64,000 nucleotides of DNA from Nocardia anaemiae NBRC 100462 (GTDB taxonomy: Bacteria; Actinomycetota; Actinomycetes; Mycobacteriales; Mycobacteriaceae), in contig NZ_BDAZ01000004.1 in assembly GCF_001612725.1 (NCBI RefSeq), positions 62,001 to 126,000 on the forward strand, written 5' to 3'. A program made the position numbers and the translations under genes. Positions 16,402-25,128 of this stretch are shown here, piece by piece; position 1 is the first letter of the stretch; every line of letters starts with the position of its first letter. Below the pieces are notes generated by a model. The model was not told the origin of the DNA and did not search any database. It saw only the letters and a program-made list of their open reading frames with translations.

Positions 16402-16800
16402 TTATGTGTCCAGTGCGGCACGCATGGTCGGGAAATCAGAGCAGACCGCGCGTACTCCGGTGACGGCGAGCACCCGCTCTATCTCCCGGCGACCCGCGAC
16501 GATCCGCACAGCGGGACCGCCGTGCGCGGCCCGCTGGGTGATCGCTCCGATGGCGGCCGCGACCCGAATGCTCAGGAACTTGGTGGCGCGCAGATCGAGG
16601 ACAACCGCATGACACCGGGTCGTGACGGCGTATTCGAGCATCGCGCGGAACTCCGGGAGTGCGGCCGCATCGAGTTCTCCTTCGGCGCGCACCACCACAC
16701 ATTGTTTACGGCGATCGACGCGTTGCGCCCAGAACCGGTTGCGTGGTCGTTCACCGGCGGGGTGCTGCCCGTTTGATCGGTGCTGAAGAACGGCAGACAT
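16402..16800 (-). CDS. STAS-domain anti-anti-sigma factor
   Basis: 132 residues from ATG 16800 with GGGAGG upstream. The STAS fold is seen in VVVRAEGELDAAALPEFRAM, then HAVVLDLRATKFLSIRVAAA. The family's phosphorylated serine normally lies in FLDSSG; here the segment is FLSIRV, keeping one Ser but not the usual pair, so its phospho-control may differ. It is expected to bind the adjacent RsbW-type protein and release SigF. Confidence 0.85.
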   Translation of the reverse strand: MSAVLQHRSNGQHPAGERPRNRFWAQRVDRRKQCVVVRAEGELDAAALPEFRAMLEYAVTTRCHAVVLDLRATKFLSIRVAAAIGAITQRAAHGGPAVRIVAGRREIERVLAVTGVRAVCSDFPTMRAALDT

Positions 16801-17018
16801 GTAAACCTCCCAGAGGGGATTCCGGCCCTGCGGGGCAGGATCGGATCGGCGGGAGGGCGGCGGTATCGGCGGTAGTAGGACGCATCGGTTTGTCGCCACG
16901 TTGGGTCAGGTGTCGCTACGCGCTCCCGCTGGCCGAGTCCTGCGCGGTTTACCGCGTCGGACTCAGGGTCGGCTGTAGTCTCAACCTGTCTTAGTCTGGC
17001 ACGTCGCCTCGGTCCGAT

Positions 17019-17531
17019 TCAACCGCCTGATCCGGCGCGACCGTTGCGCCAGCGCCATGGCGCCACCACCCAGGCCCCCGCGAAAAGCAGCGCGACCAGC
17101 ACACCCGCCACCGCACCGGCGATGGTGCCAGCGACCGTAGCCATCACCAGAATCGTCGCACCGGTCAGCGCGAGGCCGAGCAGCGCGATCCCGGCCATCG
17201 CGCAGCGATGCGCCGCGGACACCACATTGCCCAACCGATGTTGCCGGAACAGAATCCGATGCCACGACACCGGCGCGACCAGGAAAACCGTCGCCCCCAT
17301 CGCCGTGCAGACCGTGCCCAGATACAGCAGCCGCATCGGCTGCGACAGGGTGGTGAATCCGGCCTGGAACGGGAGGATCAGCAGCGCGCTGATCAAGAAC
17401 TGCACACCGGTCTGCACGACCCGCAGTTCCTGCACCAGAGAGGCCCAATTGCGGTCCAGCCGTTGAGTTTCGGTCTCATGTCTGGCATTGCGATCCCATT
17501 CCTGATCATCGATGGTCACGGCTGGGCTCAT
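17019..17531 (-). CDS. DUF6328-type four-helix membrane protein
   Basis: 170 residues. A charged N-terminus (TETQRLDRNWASLVQELRVV) is followed by four hydrophobic helices between about residues 42 and 160; QTGVQFLISALLILPFQ and FLVAPVSWHRILFR are typical of this actinobacterial family. It sits in the inner membrane; function unknown. Location inside the SigF block suggests a stress role. Confidence 0.72.
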   Translation of the reverse strand: MSPAVTIDDQEWDRNARHETETQRLDRNWASLVQELRVVQTGVQFLISALLILPFQAGFTTLSQPMRLLYLGTVCTAMGATVFLVAPVSWHRILFRQHRLGNVVSAAHRCAMAGIALLGLALTGATILVMATVAGTIAGAVAGVLVALLFAGAWVVAPWRWRNGRAGSGG

Positions 17532-17640
17532 CGCCTTTCGAAATCGTCACCATGGCCGCGCCTGGCTGTCGCGACCTTTGTTGGCGGCGTACCCGCGCCG
17601 CGGCGGCATACACCCCGCGAACCGCTGAGCGGTGTCCGCT

Positions 17641-17665
17641 GATTCGGTGTGCGACGCGCGGGTAT
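17641..17665 (+). promoter_or_regulatory. Candidate SigF-type promoter of the lipoprotein gene
   Basis: GATT (17641-17644), 15 bases, GGGTAT (17660-17665), 57 bases before the lipoprotein ATG. The -10 is a perfect match and the -35 has three of four bases. The same GATT-N15-GGGTAT occurs before the CsbD gene. Confidence 0.55.
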
Positions 17666-17721
17666 GTCGAGGCTGACGCCGAGGCGATCGGCGGCATCGT
17701 TTCGAGGAGGAGCGATCCATC

Positions 17722-18054
17722 ATGAGAATCACCGGAAACGGCCGAGGTCGCATCGCTGTGGTGGCCGCGGCCGCCGCGCTGGCAGTCCTGGCGAGCGGCT
17801 GCGAAGAGGCCCAGAAGGCGGTGAACAAGGGCGGTGACACGCCATGTAACGAATTCGTCGCGCAGGACAAGGACAAACAGCGCATCACGGTGACCAAATT
17901 CCTCGAGCAGGAACGCAACGGCAATGCACCGGCCACCAATGACCAGACCGTCGACGCCTCGATCGCCGCCATCGAATTGATGTGCAGGGCGCAGGCCAAT
18001 CCGGACACCCCTATCCGCAAAGCCGACCTGACCGGCATTCTGGTGCCGAAGTAA
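17722..18054 (+). CDS. Small HdeA-like lipoprotein
   Basis: 110 residues. A basic N-terminus, hydrophobic stretch and lipobox LASGC give a mature lipid-anchored Cys26, so the protein is outside the membrane. The remainder, with two Cys (TPCNEFVAQDKDKQ and ELMCRAQ), resembles the small HdeA-like fold found in mycobacterial lipoproteins (one disulphide joining two helices), though this match is from pattern only. GAGGAGGAG precedes the ATG by nine bases. A SigF-type promoter suggests a role in envelope stress. Confidence 0.7.
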   Translation: MRITGNGRGRIAVVAAAAALAVLASGCEEAQKAVNKGGDTPCNEFVAQDKDKQRITVTKFLEQERNGNAPATNDQTVDASIAAIELMCRAQANPDTPIRKADLTGILVPK

Positions 18055-18067
18055 TTCTGGTGGCAAA

Positions 18068-18106
18068 GTAATGGGTTGCCGGACATATTGTCCGACAACC
18101 CATTAC
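18068..18106. terminator. Bidirectional terminator hairpin
   Basis: 18-bp arms with one mismatch and a TAT loop (GTAATGGGTTGCCGGACA and its partner), between the convergent lipoprotein and CsbD genes. Long stem, no T-tract. Confidence 0.85.
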
Positions 18107-18132
18107 ATGTCAGGTGCAGCGGCTATCGAGAA

Positions 18133-18378
18133 TCACTGCCCTTGCTGGTGAGCGCGCTGGCGTTGTTCGTCGACCTTGGCTCCGGCGCGTTCCTTCTCGG
18201 CGGCCGCTTCCTTGCGGGCCGCTTCACGCTGTGATTCCGCCTTATCCTGCTGGGCCTTACCTTCATCCCGCAGGTCGTCGTTTCCGAAGACTGCGCCAGC
18301 GGCCTCCTTGACCTTGCCCTTGGCGTCTTCGACGACGCCTTCGACACCTTCGCGGGGACCACTCTTGTGCTCGGCCAC
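18133..18378 (-). CDS. CsbD-family stress protein
   Basis: 81 residues, highly charged and helical: GPREGVEGVVEDAKGKVKEA, then GNDDLRDEGKAQQDKA, and a Lys/Glu/Ala-rich tail. This is the CsbD family, induced by the general-stress sigma factor in Bacillus and actinobacteria; its molecular function is unknown. Here it carries a SigF-type promoter and ends at a shared terminator. Confidence 0.9.
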   Translation of the reverse strand: MAEHKSGPREGVEGVVEDAKGKVKEAAGAVFGNDDLRDEGKAQQDKAESQREAARKEAAAEKERAGAKVDEQRQRAHQQGQ

Positions 18379-18423
18379 GATATCTACCTCCGAAATATCG
18401 GTTTTCAGGTGGACATTCGCCGC

Positions 18424-18448
18424 ATACCCGGGATCTCCCCGTTGAATC
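18424..18448 (-). promoter_or_regulatory. Candidate SigF-type promoter of the CsbD gene
   Basis: On the minus strand GATT (18448-18445), 15 bases, GGGTAT (18429-18424), 46 bases before the CsbD start. Same box pair and spacing as before the lipoprotein gene. Confidence 0.55.
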
Positions 18449-18502
18449 AGAACTCCGCATTTTTCATCCTGGATCGCCGAAATTCTGGCCGCATATCGGG
18501 AT

Positions 18503-18527
18503 GTTTCGGCGGTGTGGCAGCGGTTAT
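18503..18527 (+). promoter_or_regulatory. Possible SigF-type promoter giving a leaderless FAD/Rieske transcript
   Basis: GTTT (18503-18506), 15 bases, GGTTAT (18522-18527). One mismatch in the -10. It ends nine bases before ATG 18537, so transcription would start at or next to the ATG, in line with the absence of a ribosome binding site. Confidence 0.35.
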
Positions 18528-18536
18528 CGCCGGAAC

Positions 18537-20057
18537 ATGAGGTCCCTGTGGTTGAACGATGCCGAGGTGCCCGCCCGATTGCGGCTCACGCCGGGACTGC
18601 GGTTCGACACCGTCGTGATCGGAGCCGGGCTCACCGGCCTGGTGACCGCCCTGCTGCTGGCCGAGAGCGGCGTCGAGGTGGCGGTTGTCGAGAGTAAGCG
18701 AGTCGGAGCGGGCACCACCGGTGCCAGTACCGCGAAGATCAGTCTGCTGCAAGGCGTTCGAGCGCAACGGATCCGCGCTCGCCACGGTGATCGAGCGGTG
18801 ACCGACTATGTCGCGGCCAATCGCGAAGGACAGCAGTGGCTGTTGCACTACTGTGCGGAGCATTCGGTGCCCGTACAGCGCGTCCCGGCGCTCACCTACG
18901 CCCAGTCCCGGGCCGAAATGTCCGCTGTGCGAAAGGAATACGAGGCGACACGGGCCGCCGGACTGGACACGACGCTCGTCGAGGAGCTCGATGTGCCGTT
19001 CCCGGCACACGGTGCGGTCCGGCTCGACGACCAAGCCCAGCTCGATCCGATGGCACTGCTGGCCAGCTTGGCCGCCGATATCGAATCGCGCGGCGCGCCG
19101 ATCTTCGAATCCACCCGCGCCAAGGGCGTGCACAGCGGCGAGCACGACCGGTTGGTCATCGAAACCGAGCACGGCGATCTGGTCGCGCGCACGATCATCC
19201 TGGCCACCGGCACACCGATCCTCGACCGCGGTGGCTTCTTCGCCCGGCTCACCGCCGAGCGCTCCTATCTGAGCGCCTTCCGGGTCGCCGAGCCGATTCC
19301 GCGTGAAATGTTCATCAGCGCGGGCGAGCCGACGCGGTCGCTTCGGTATACCCCTGGACCCGATGGCGCGGATCTGCTGCTGGTCGGCGGCAATGGCCAT
19401 GTGGTCGGCCGCACGAATACGGCCAGCCGCCGGGTCGACGAGTTGATCGCTTGGACACGGCGCTGCTTCCCCACCGCCGAACCGCTGCAGAGTTGGTCCG
19501 CGCAGGACTATCGCCCGGTCGACGAACTGCCGTACGTGGGTCCGCTGCTGCCCGGGCAGAATCACATCCTGCTCGCCACCGGCTACGCCAAATGGGGTTT
19601 GACCAACGGTGTCGCCGCGGCCTTGGCGCTGGCGGGCCGGATCAGCGGCAAACCGCCGCAGTGGGCCGATACTCTCGCCAGCTGGCGCCCCAGCGAACTC
19701 AAATCACTACCCGCCGCGGTATTTGTCAATAGCGCTGTGGCCCAACAACTTTCTTTCGGCTGGCTGCGCATGTTCGGCACCGGCCTCGGTGAAGTGCCCG
19801 CCGAGGGGTGCGGCCGCGTGGAACGCCATTGGCTGCGACCGACAGCCGTATGCACCATCGACGGCGCCACCACCGAGGTCTCCGCGGTCTGCCCGCATCT
19901 GGGTGGCATCGTGCGCTGGAACGACGCGGAGCAGTCGTGGGACTGCCCGCTGCACGGCTCCCGATTCGACGCCGACGGCACCCTGCTCGAGGGCCCGGCC
20001 ACCAGCTCCCTGACGCCGATCTCCGGCCCGTTCCCCGGACATGTACCGCCAGCCTGA
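18537..20057 (+). CDS. FAD-dependent oxidoreductase with C-terminal Rieske domain
   Basis: 506 residues from ATG 18537. The N-terminal DAO-type FAD domain has TVVIGAGLTGLVTALLLAES (dinucleotide fold) and a C-terminal FAD segment, ILLATGYAKWGLTNG. A [2Fe-2S] Rieske module follows at about 425-495: CPHLGGIVRW ... CPLHGSRFD gives the Cys-x-His and Cys-x2-His ligands. Fusions of this type are widespread in actinobacteria, but the substrate is not established. It sits at the edge of the SigF block with a possible SigF promoter, so a redox or osmolyte-related stress role is inferred. Confidence 0.88.
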   Translation: MRSLWLNDAEVPARLRLTPGLRFDTVVIGAGLTGLVTALLLAESGVEVAVVESKRVGAGTTGASTAKISLLQGVRAQRIRARHGDRAVTDYVAANREGQQWLLHYCAEHSVPVQRVPALTYAQSRAEMSAVRKEYEATRAAGLDTTLVEELDVPFPAHGAVRLDDQAQLDPMALLASLAADIESRGAPIFESTRAKGVHSGEHDRLVIETEHGDLVARTIILATGTPILDRGGFFARLTAERSYLSAFRVAEPIPREMFISAGEPTRSLRYTPGPDGADLLLVGGNGHVVGRTNTASRRVDELIAWTRRCFPTAEPLQSWSAQDYRPVDELPYVGPLLPGQNHILLATGYAKWGLTNGVAAALALAGRISGKPPQWADTLASWRPSELKSLPAAVFVNSAVAQQLSFGWLRMFGTGLGEVPAEGCGRVERHWLRPTAVCTIDGATTEVSAVCPHLGGIVRWNDAEQSWDCPLHGSRFDADGTLLEGPATSSLTPISGPFPGHVPPA

Positions 20058-20199
20058 TCGCTTCTCACAGAGCACGGCGGCCTGACACCGGGTAGGAATT
20101 CGATCGACGGCGGGGGACAATATTTGTACGGATGAATGTTCCAAGGTGACCTTTCGATAGATCACTTCGCCCACCGATCGAGGGGCGGAAACCGACGAC

Positions 20200-22995
20200 A
20201 TGCACCGAAACGGCGAGCGCCCGAAAGGGCTTTCTGTGTCCGCGTTGGCGGCGGTAGCGAACCCGTCGTACTCGCGAATGGACACGTGGAATCTGCTCGA
20301 CGACGCGTGCCGTCGGCTCGCCGATGTCAACCGCGCCGGGCTCGACACCACCCACGAAGCCGCCCGGGTGCGGCGTCTCCTCGATCGTCTCGGCGCCTAC
20401 GAGCGGTACTGGCTGTACCCGGGCGCGGCGCGACTGGCGGCGTTTCGCGGATATCTCGACGAACTCGCGACGGTGCGGCTCACCGAGGAGGTGTCGCTGG
20501 CGGTGCGCCTGCTCTCCGAGTACGGCGACGGTACCGCCGTGTTCGACACCTCCGCGCCGCTGGCCGATCAGGAACTCGTGGCGCGGGCCAAACAGCAGCA
20601 ATTCTTCACCGTCCTACTCGGTGACGATTCCCCGCCCGAAGCACCCGAGAGCCTGGCGGAGAGTCTGCGGGCACTTCGCGACCCGTCCGAGGATGTGCGG
20701 TTCGAGCTGCTTGTCGTGTCCAGCATCGAAGACGCCATCACCGCCGTCGCGTTGAACGGCGAGATCCAGGCGGCGATCATCCGACACGACCTGCCGCTTC
20801 GTTCCCGCGACAGGGTGCCGTTGATGACCACATTGCTCGGCGTCAACGACGACGTGGTCGTGACCGATCGCACTCAGAGCTGGGTCGAATGTGGCGAGTG
20901 GATCAGGCAGCTGCGGCCGCATCTCGATCTGTATCTGCTGACCGACGAATCGATCGCCGCGGAGACCGAAGACGAGTCCAACGTCTACGACCGCACGTTC
21001 TATCGGCTCAACGATGTCACCGACCTGTACAGCACACTGCTCGCCGGGTTCCGGAGCCGGTTCGCGACACCGTTTTTCGGGGCCCTGCGTGCCTATGCGG
21101 CCGCGCCGGTCGGCCAATTCCACGCCCTGCCGGTCGCGCGTGGCGCCAGCATCTTCAACTCCAAATCGCTGCAGGATATGGGCGAATTCTACGGCCGCAA
21201 CATCTTCATGGCCGAAACGTCATCCACCTCCGGCGGGCTGGATTCGCTGCTGGATCCACACGGCACGATCCGGCTGGCGATGGACAAAGCCGCCAGGACA
21301 TGGTGTGCCGATCAGACGTACTTCGTCACCAACGGCACGTCAACCGCGAACAAGATCGTGGTCCAGGCGCTGACCCGGCCGGGCGACATCGTTCTGATCG
21401 ACCGCAATTGCCATAAGTCGCACCACTACGGCCTGGTGCTCGCCGGGGCGTACCCGAGATACCTGGACGCCTACCCGCTCGAACCGTTCGCGATCTACGG
21501 AGCCGTGTCCCTGCACACCATCAAGAAGGCGCTGCTCGACCTCGAGGCAGCCGGACAACTGGACCGAGTTCGCATGCTGCTGCTCACCAACTGCACCTTC
21601 GACGGCATCGTTTACAACCCCCGTCGTGTGATGGAGGAGGTCCTGGCGATCAAGCCGGACATCTGCTTCCTATGGGACGAGGCGTGGTACGCGTTCGCGA
21701 CCGCGGTGCCCTGGGCCCGGCAACGCACCGCGATGGTTTCCGCCGAACAACTCGAATCGATGTTGTCCTCGCCCGGGTACGCCGAGGAATACCGCACATG
21801 GCGTGCATCGATGCAGGGCGTCGAGCGCGCCGAATGGAGCAACCACCGGCTGCTTCCCGACCCCGAGCGCGCACGGGTACGCGTGTATGCGACGCATTCC
21901 ACGCACAAGTCGCTGTCAGCGCTTCGGCAGGCGTCGATGATCCACGTTCGCGACCAGGATTTCAAAGCTCTCGCCCGAGAGGCGTTTGGTGAGGCGTTCT
22001 TGACCCACACTTCGACCTCGCCGAACCAACAACTGCTGGCGTCGTTGGACCTGGCGCGTCGGCAGGTCGACATCGAAGGCTTCCAGCTGGTCCGGCACGT
22101 ATACGACATGGCGCTGGTCTTTCGTCACCGCGTCCGGAAGGACCGGCTGATCGGCAAGTGGTTCCGCATTCTCGACGAGGACGACCTGGTGCCCGACGAG
22201 TTCCGGTCCTCCGAAGTCAGCTCGTACCGACAGGTCAGACAAGGTGGTTTGGCGGAGTGGAACGAGGCGTGGCGGGCCGACCAATTCGTGCTCGATCCGA
22301 CGCGGGTCACCCTGTTCATCGGTAAGACCGGCATGAACGGGTTCGAGTTCCGGGAGAAGGTCCTGATGGACCGGTTCGGTATCCAGATCAACAAGACCTC
22401 GATCAACAGTGTGCTTTTGATCTTCACGATCGGCGTCACCTGGTCGAGCGTGCACTACCTGCTCGACGTGCTGCGCCGGGTGGCCACCGACCTCGAGCAC
22501 AGCCAGCGCGCGGCCGGAAAGGCCGATCGCGCCCTGCAACAGCGCCGCGTCGAGGAGATCACCAGGGAGCTGCCCGCGCTGCCCGACTTCAGCGAGTTCG
22601 ACAGCGTATTTCGTCCCAACGGCGCCAGCTCGTTCGGTGACATGCGATCGGCCTTCTACGCCGGATATGAGGAGTCCGACCGCGAACACATCCTGCTCGG
22701 CGACGCCGGGCGACGGCTCGCCAAAGGCAAGACCCTGGTGTCGACCACTTTCGTGGTCCCGTATCCGCCCGGCTTTCCGGTGCTGGTCCCGGGGCAGGTG
22801 ATCTCGAGGGAGATCCTGTATTTCCTGGCCGAGCTCGACGTCAAGGAAATCCACGGATACAACCCCGAACTCGGTTTGTCGGTCTTCACCGAGGCCGCAC
22901 TCGCGCGGCTGGCCACAGCTCGGCACGCGATCGCCACGGCGTTCGACGGTGCGCCGCAGCCAGATCGGGCGCTGGATCGGATGCGGTCGCGATAG
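20200..22995 (+). CDS. PLP-dependent Orn/Lys/Arg decarboxylase-family protein (Rv2531c-like)
   Basis: 931 residues. An N-terminal wing-like region (about 1-330) precedes the PLP fold (about 330-750): TSSTSGGLDSLLDPHG, TNGTSTANKIV, DRNCHKSHHYG, LWDEAWYAFA (PLP Asp) and the Schiff-base Lys in YATHSTHKSLSAL. The C-terminal domain includes PYPPGFPVLVPG, typical of the group I decarboxylases. Length and motif order match mycobacterial Rv2531c, annotated as an amino-acid decarboxylase. The substrate (Arg, Lys or Orn) is not determined. The last eight or so codons run into a relic of an antitoxin gene on the other strand, so the native C-terminus may have been altered. Confidence 0.9.
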   Translation: MHRNGERPKGLSVSALAAVANPSYSRMDTWNLLDDACRRLADVNRAGLDTTHEAARVRRLLDRLGAYERYWLYPGAARLAAFRGYLDELATVRLTEEVSLAVRLLSEYGDGTAVFDTSAPLADQELVARAKQQQFFTVLLGDDSPPEAPESLAESLRALRDPSEDVRFELLVVSSIEDAITAVALNGEIQAAIIRHDLPLRSRDRVPLMTTLLGVNDDVVVTDRTQSWVECGEWIRQLRPHLDLYLLTDESIAAETEDESNVYDRTFYRLNDVTDLYSTLLAGFRSRFATPFFGALRAYAAAPVGQFHALPVARGASIFNSKSLQDMGEFYGRNIFMAETSSTSGGLDSLLDPHGTIRLAMDKAARTWCADQTYFVTNGTSTANKIVVQALTRPGDIVLIDRNCHKSHHYGLVLAGAYPRYLDAYPLEPFAIYGAVSLHTIKKALLDLEAAGQLDRVRMLLLTNCTFDGIVYNPRRVMEEVLAIKPDICFLWDEAWYAFATAVPWARQRTAMVSAEQLESMLSSPGYAEEYRTWRASMQGVERAEWSNHRLLPDPERARVRVYATHSTHKSLSALRQASMIHVRDQDFKALAREAFGEAFLTHTSTSPNQQLLASLDLARRQVDIEGFQLVRHVYDMALVFRHRVRKDRLIGKWFRILDEDDLVPDEFRSSEVSSYRQVRQGGLAEWNEAWRADQFVLDPTRVTLFIGKTGMNGFEFREKVLMDRFGIQINKTSINSVLLIFTIGVTWSSVHYLLDVLRRVATDLEHSQRAAGKADRALQQRRVEEITRELPALPDFSEFDSVFRPNGASSFGDMRSAFYAGYEESDREHILLGDAGRRLAKGKTLVSTTFVVPYPPGFPVLVPGQVISREILYFLAELDVKEIHGYNPELGLSVFTEAALARLATARHAIATAFDGAPQPDRALDRMRSR

Positions 22996-23034
22996 GGCGC
23001 GCAGGGCATCGGCGCGTGAGATCAGCTGGTCGCC
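22974..23034 (-). pseudogene. Truncated relic of a BrnA-like antitoxin gene (3' end)
   Basis: Minus-strand reading gives GDQLISRADALRALSRPHPI, matching the C-terminus of the intact antitoxin at 29576-29905 (GDQLISRADAVRALSRLHPI). The DNA matches 29590-29650 at 53 of 61 positions, and six of the eight differences are at third codon positions, so both copies evolved as genes before this one was cut. It overlaps the decarboxylase 3' end; the rest of the gene and its toxin are absent. Confidence 0.8.
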
Positions 23035-23053
23035 CTGGATGGCGAGGATCGGA

Positions 23054-23812
23054 TCACCAGTCGTCGGGTTCGTCGCCGCGAAGTCGTTTCAGGGCCAGGT
23101 CGATCCAGGATTCGAAGTAATTGGTCAGATCGCCGGTGGTGGCGGGGCGGATGGTGATGTGCTCGCGGGTTTGCTGCTGGATGTATCGGCCGTCGCCTTC
23201 GGCATCGAACCATCCGATGGCATACCAGGGCGCGGGGCGGCTGTGCAGGTACCCGGCGAGCAGGCCCGCGACACCCGCGCCGGAGCGGTGCTGAGTCAGA
23301 CGATCGAACCGTTCCAGCGGACTGTTGCGACCATGGCCGTGGCCGTTATTGCCGGAACGCAGGTCCGCGATGTGGAAGGTGTCCGGTTTGGCGCTGCCCG
23401 GAGGAACCGAGGGCAGGATGGCGGCCAAGCGTGCCGCCAGCTGTTCGGTGCGGAACAGCCGACAGCGGATAGGGCTGTCGACACCGCCAGCGGCGGTCTG
23501 GGTGAGCATCACCGCGTGAAAGGGGGTCCGGGCGCCGAGGACGCGGTACTCACGGGATTCGCCCTTGCCGAGAACCGTTGAATCACCGGCGATTTCGATG
23601 CGCAGCTCGGAGGTGGTGAGGGTGTGCATGGCGAGGTTGATCTGCTCGGTTTCCTCGCTGTCGTAGCGGGCGCGCACGGCGGCTCGATGCGCGGCGACCT
23701 CATCGTTGGTGGCCAAACGGCTGACATAGCGCAGCGGATGCGGGAATCGGTCGTTCGCATCGCTGTACCACAGGGCCGCGAAATCGTCCGGTTCCCAACT
23801 CCATTCGGCCAT
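23054..23812 (-). CDS. ESX secretion-associated EspG-family protein
   Basis: 252 residues. The opening WEPDDFAALWYSD ... FPHPLRYVSR and the DEVAAHRAAV segment follow the EspG pattern; EspG proteins are cytosolic chaperones that hold PE/PPE-type substrates for type VII (ESX) secretion. The middle has RPAPWYAIGWFDAEGDGRYI, also EspG-like. A PPE/WXG-like gene lies just upstream on the same strand, 137 bases away, a likely client. No ESX core gene (eccB, C, D, E, mycP) is in the window, so secretion would use a machine encoded elsewhere. Confidence 0.72.
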   Translation of the reverse strand: MAEWSWEPDDFAALWYSDANDRFPHPLRYVSRLATNDEVAAHRAAVRARYDSEETEQINLAMHTLTTSELRIEIAGDSTVLGKGESREYRVLGARTPFHAVMLTQTAAGGVDSPIRCRLFRTEQLAARLAAILPSVPPGSAKPDTFHIADLRSGNNGHGHGRNSPLERFDRLTQHRSGAGVAGLLAGYLHSRPAPWYAIGWFDAEGDGRYIQQQTREHITIRPATTGDLTNYFESWIDLALKRLRGDEPDDW

Positions 23813-23949
23813 CGTGGTCTTCCAATCAGCAACATGCGACGGCCCGGCAGCGTTCTCGGGCCGGTGTGTGCACCCTGAGATAGGCAGCGGGCCAATGAAA
23901 TTCAGGTAACAGGTACTTCAGCCGCCGGTTTCGCCCGGCGGCCAGGGGA

Positions 23950-25128
23950 TCAACTCGGTGTCGGTCCGGGTTCGGCGTGGTCGCCGCCGATCACGCCACC
24001 GGGAACAGTTTTCGGGGCGGGGCCGAGCAACTCTTCGGTGTTCTCCATGTTCCGAAGCCACTCGGGGAGCTGATGGGACTCGTCCTCGCCCTTGGATTGG
24101 CCACGGCCAGCGCCCATTCCACCCATTCCCATGCCCGTGGTGCCGGTGCTCGTGGTCGCCGCACGTACCGCGTTGGCTGTTGTGCCGGTGGCGGTCGGTG
24201 TACCGGGCACGCTACTGCCGGGCTTGCCCGTGGTGGTGCCGGAGGTGCCACCCAGCCCGCTGCCCGTGCTATCCAGTCCACTGCCCGTGCCGCCCGGGTA
24301 GCTGCTCGGCGTTGTCGAAGTGCTCGTTGTGGGGGTCACCGAACTCGGTTGGGTAGCGGACGTATTCGACGGAGTCTGCGATGACGAATTGGTACTCGTG
24401 GGAGTTGTCGACGACGGATCCTGCGAATTGTTCGTCTGATCGGTGGCGGGCTGCGAATCTTCCTTCTGGTCGCCGCCGTTGCCCTGGTTGCCGGTCCCGG
24501 ACGTCGGGTTACCGTCACCGTTTCCAGTTGTCCCCGGGGTGTAGCCGTCGTTCTTGATTTCGGGTGCCTTGTACAACGGATCGGTTGGGCTGTTCGGCAC
24601 CGGAAGCACCGGAATCTGCTTATCCGCTGAAACGAATGTATCGACGTAATGATTGCGCATGGCTTCTCGTGCGGCGCTCTCGCAATCGTTGCGCACCGCA
24701 GCGGAATTGGGGCCGTGGTAGATACCCAGGTTCCAGCTCTTCGGGTTGTACCAGGATCCGCCGTTCGGCGGTTTATCCACTGCGTTCTGGGTGTCGTTGA
24801 CGCCCTTGGCCGCTGCTGAAACTCGATCGGCGAGGTTCTGCAGGGGTGTCGTCAAGTCCAATGCGGCCTTGGCGTATTTGCTGATCGCGTCCCGGGAACT
24901 ATTGGCGGCAGCGCCGTCCCAGGCTGCGGAGCTCGAATGGTTGATCCGGTTGGCGAAAAGTTCTGCGGCCGAAGCCCAGCGGGTGGCGATCTGCGCATAC
25001 TCGCTGGAGCCGTTGTGCGCCTCGGTTGTGTTCAGCGGAGTGAACGCGTTGTAGATCTGCCAATGGTTCCAGCTGTCGACATGTTCTCCGCCGCCGGGAA
25101 TCTTTGATGGCTCATACGAATCGGTCAT
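23950..25128 (-). CDS. PPE/WXG-like protein with long Ser/Thr/Gly/Pro-rich tail
   Basis: 392 residues. About 1-125 is helical and resembles a PPE/WXG100-type domain: W-containing turns (YAQIATRWASAAELFANRI, then AAWDGAAANSSRDAI). About 200-340 is a low-complexity Ser/Thr/Gly/Pro/Gln tail, ending with a short conserved segment (HQLPEWLRNMENTEELLGPA). There is no Sec signal, as expected for ESX substrates. It overlaps the upstream 173-residue gene by 4 bases and precedes espG. Base composition is less GC-rich than flanking genes, suggesting transfer. Substrate status is inferred. Confidence 0.65.
   Translation of the reverse strand: MTDSYEPSKIPGGGEHVDSWNHWQIYNAFTPLNTTEAHNGSSEYAQIATRWASAAELFANRINHSSSAAWDGAAANSSRDAISKYAKAALDLTTPLQNLADRVSAAAKGVNDTQNAVDKPPNGGSWYNPKSWNLGIYHGPNSAAVRNDCESAAREAMRNHYVDTFVSADKQIPVLPVPNSPTDPLYKAPEIKNDGYTPGTTGNGDGNPTSGTGNQGNGGDQKEDSQPATDQTNNSQDPSSTTPTSTNSSSQTPSNTSATQPSSVTPTTSTSTTPSSYPGGTGSGLDSTGSGLGGTSGTTTGKPGSSVPGTPTATGTTANAVRAATTSTGTTGMGMGGMGAGRGQSKGEDESHQLPEWLRNMENTEELLGPAPKTVPGGVIGGDHAEPGPTPS

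Noticed and set aside
15305..16612. Plus-strand frame of 435 codons across the PAS-ANTAR and anti-sigma genes
   Set aside because: Antisense to two well-supported genes and spanning their junction; composition is that of a shadow.
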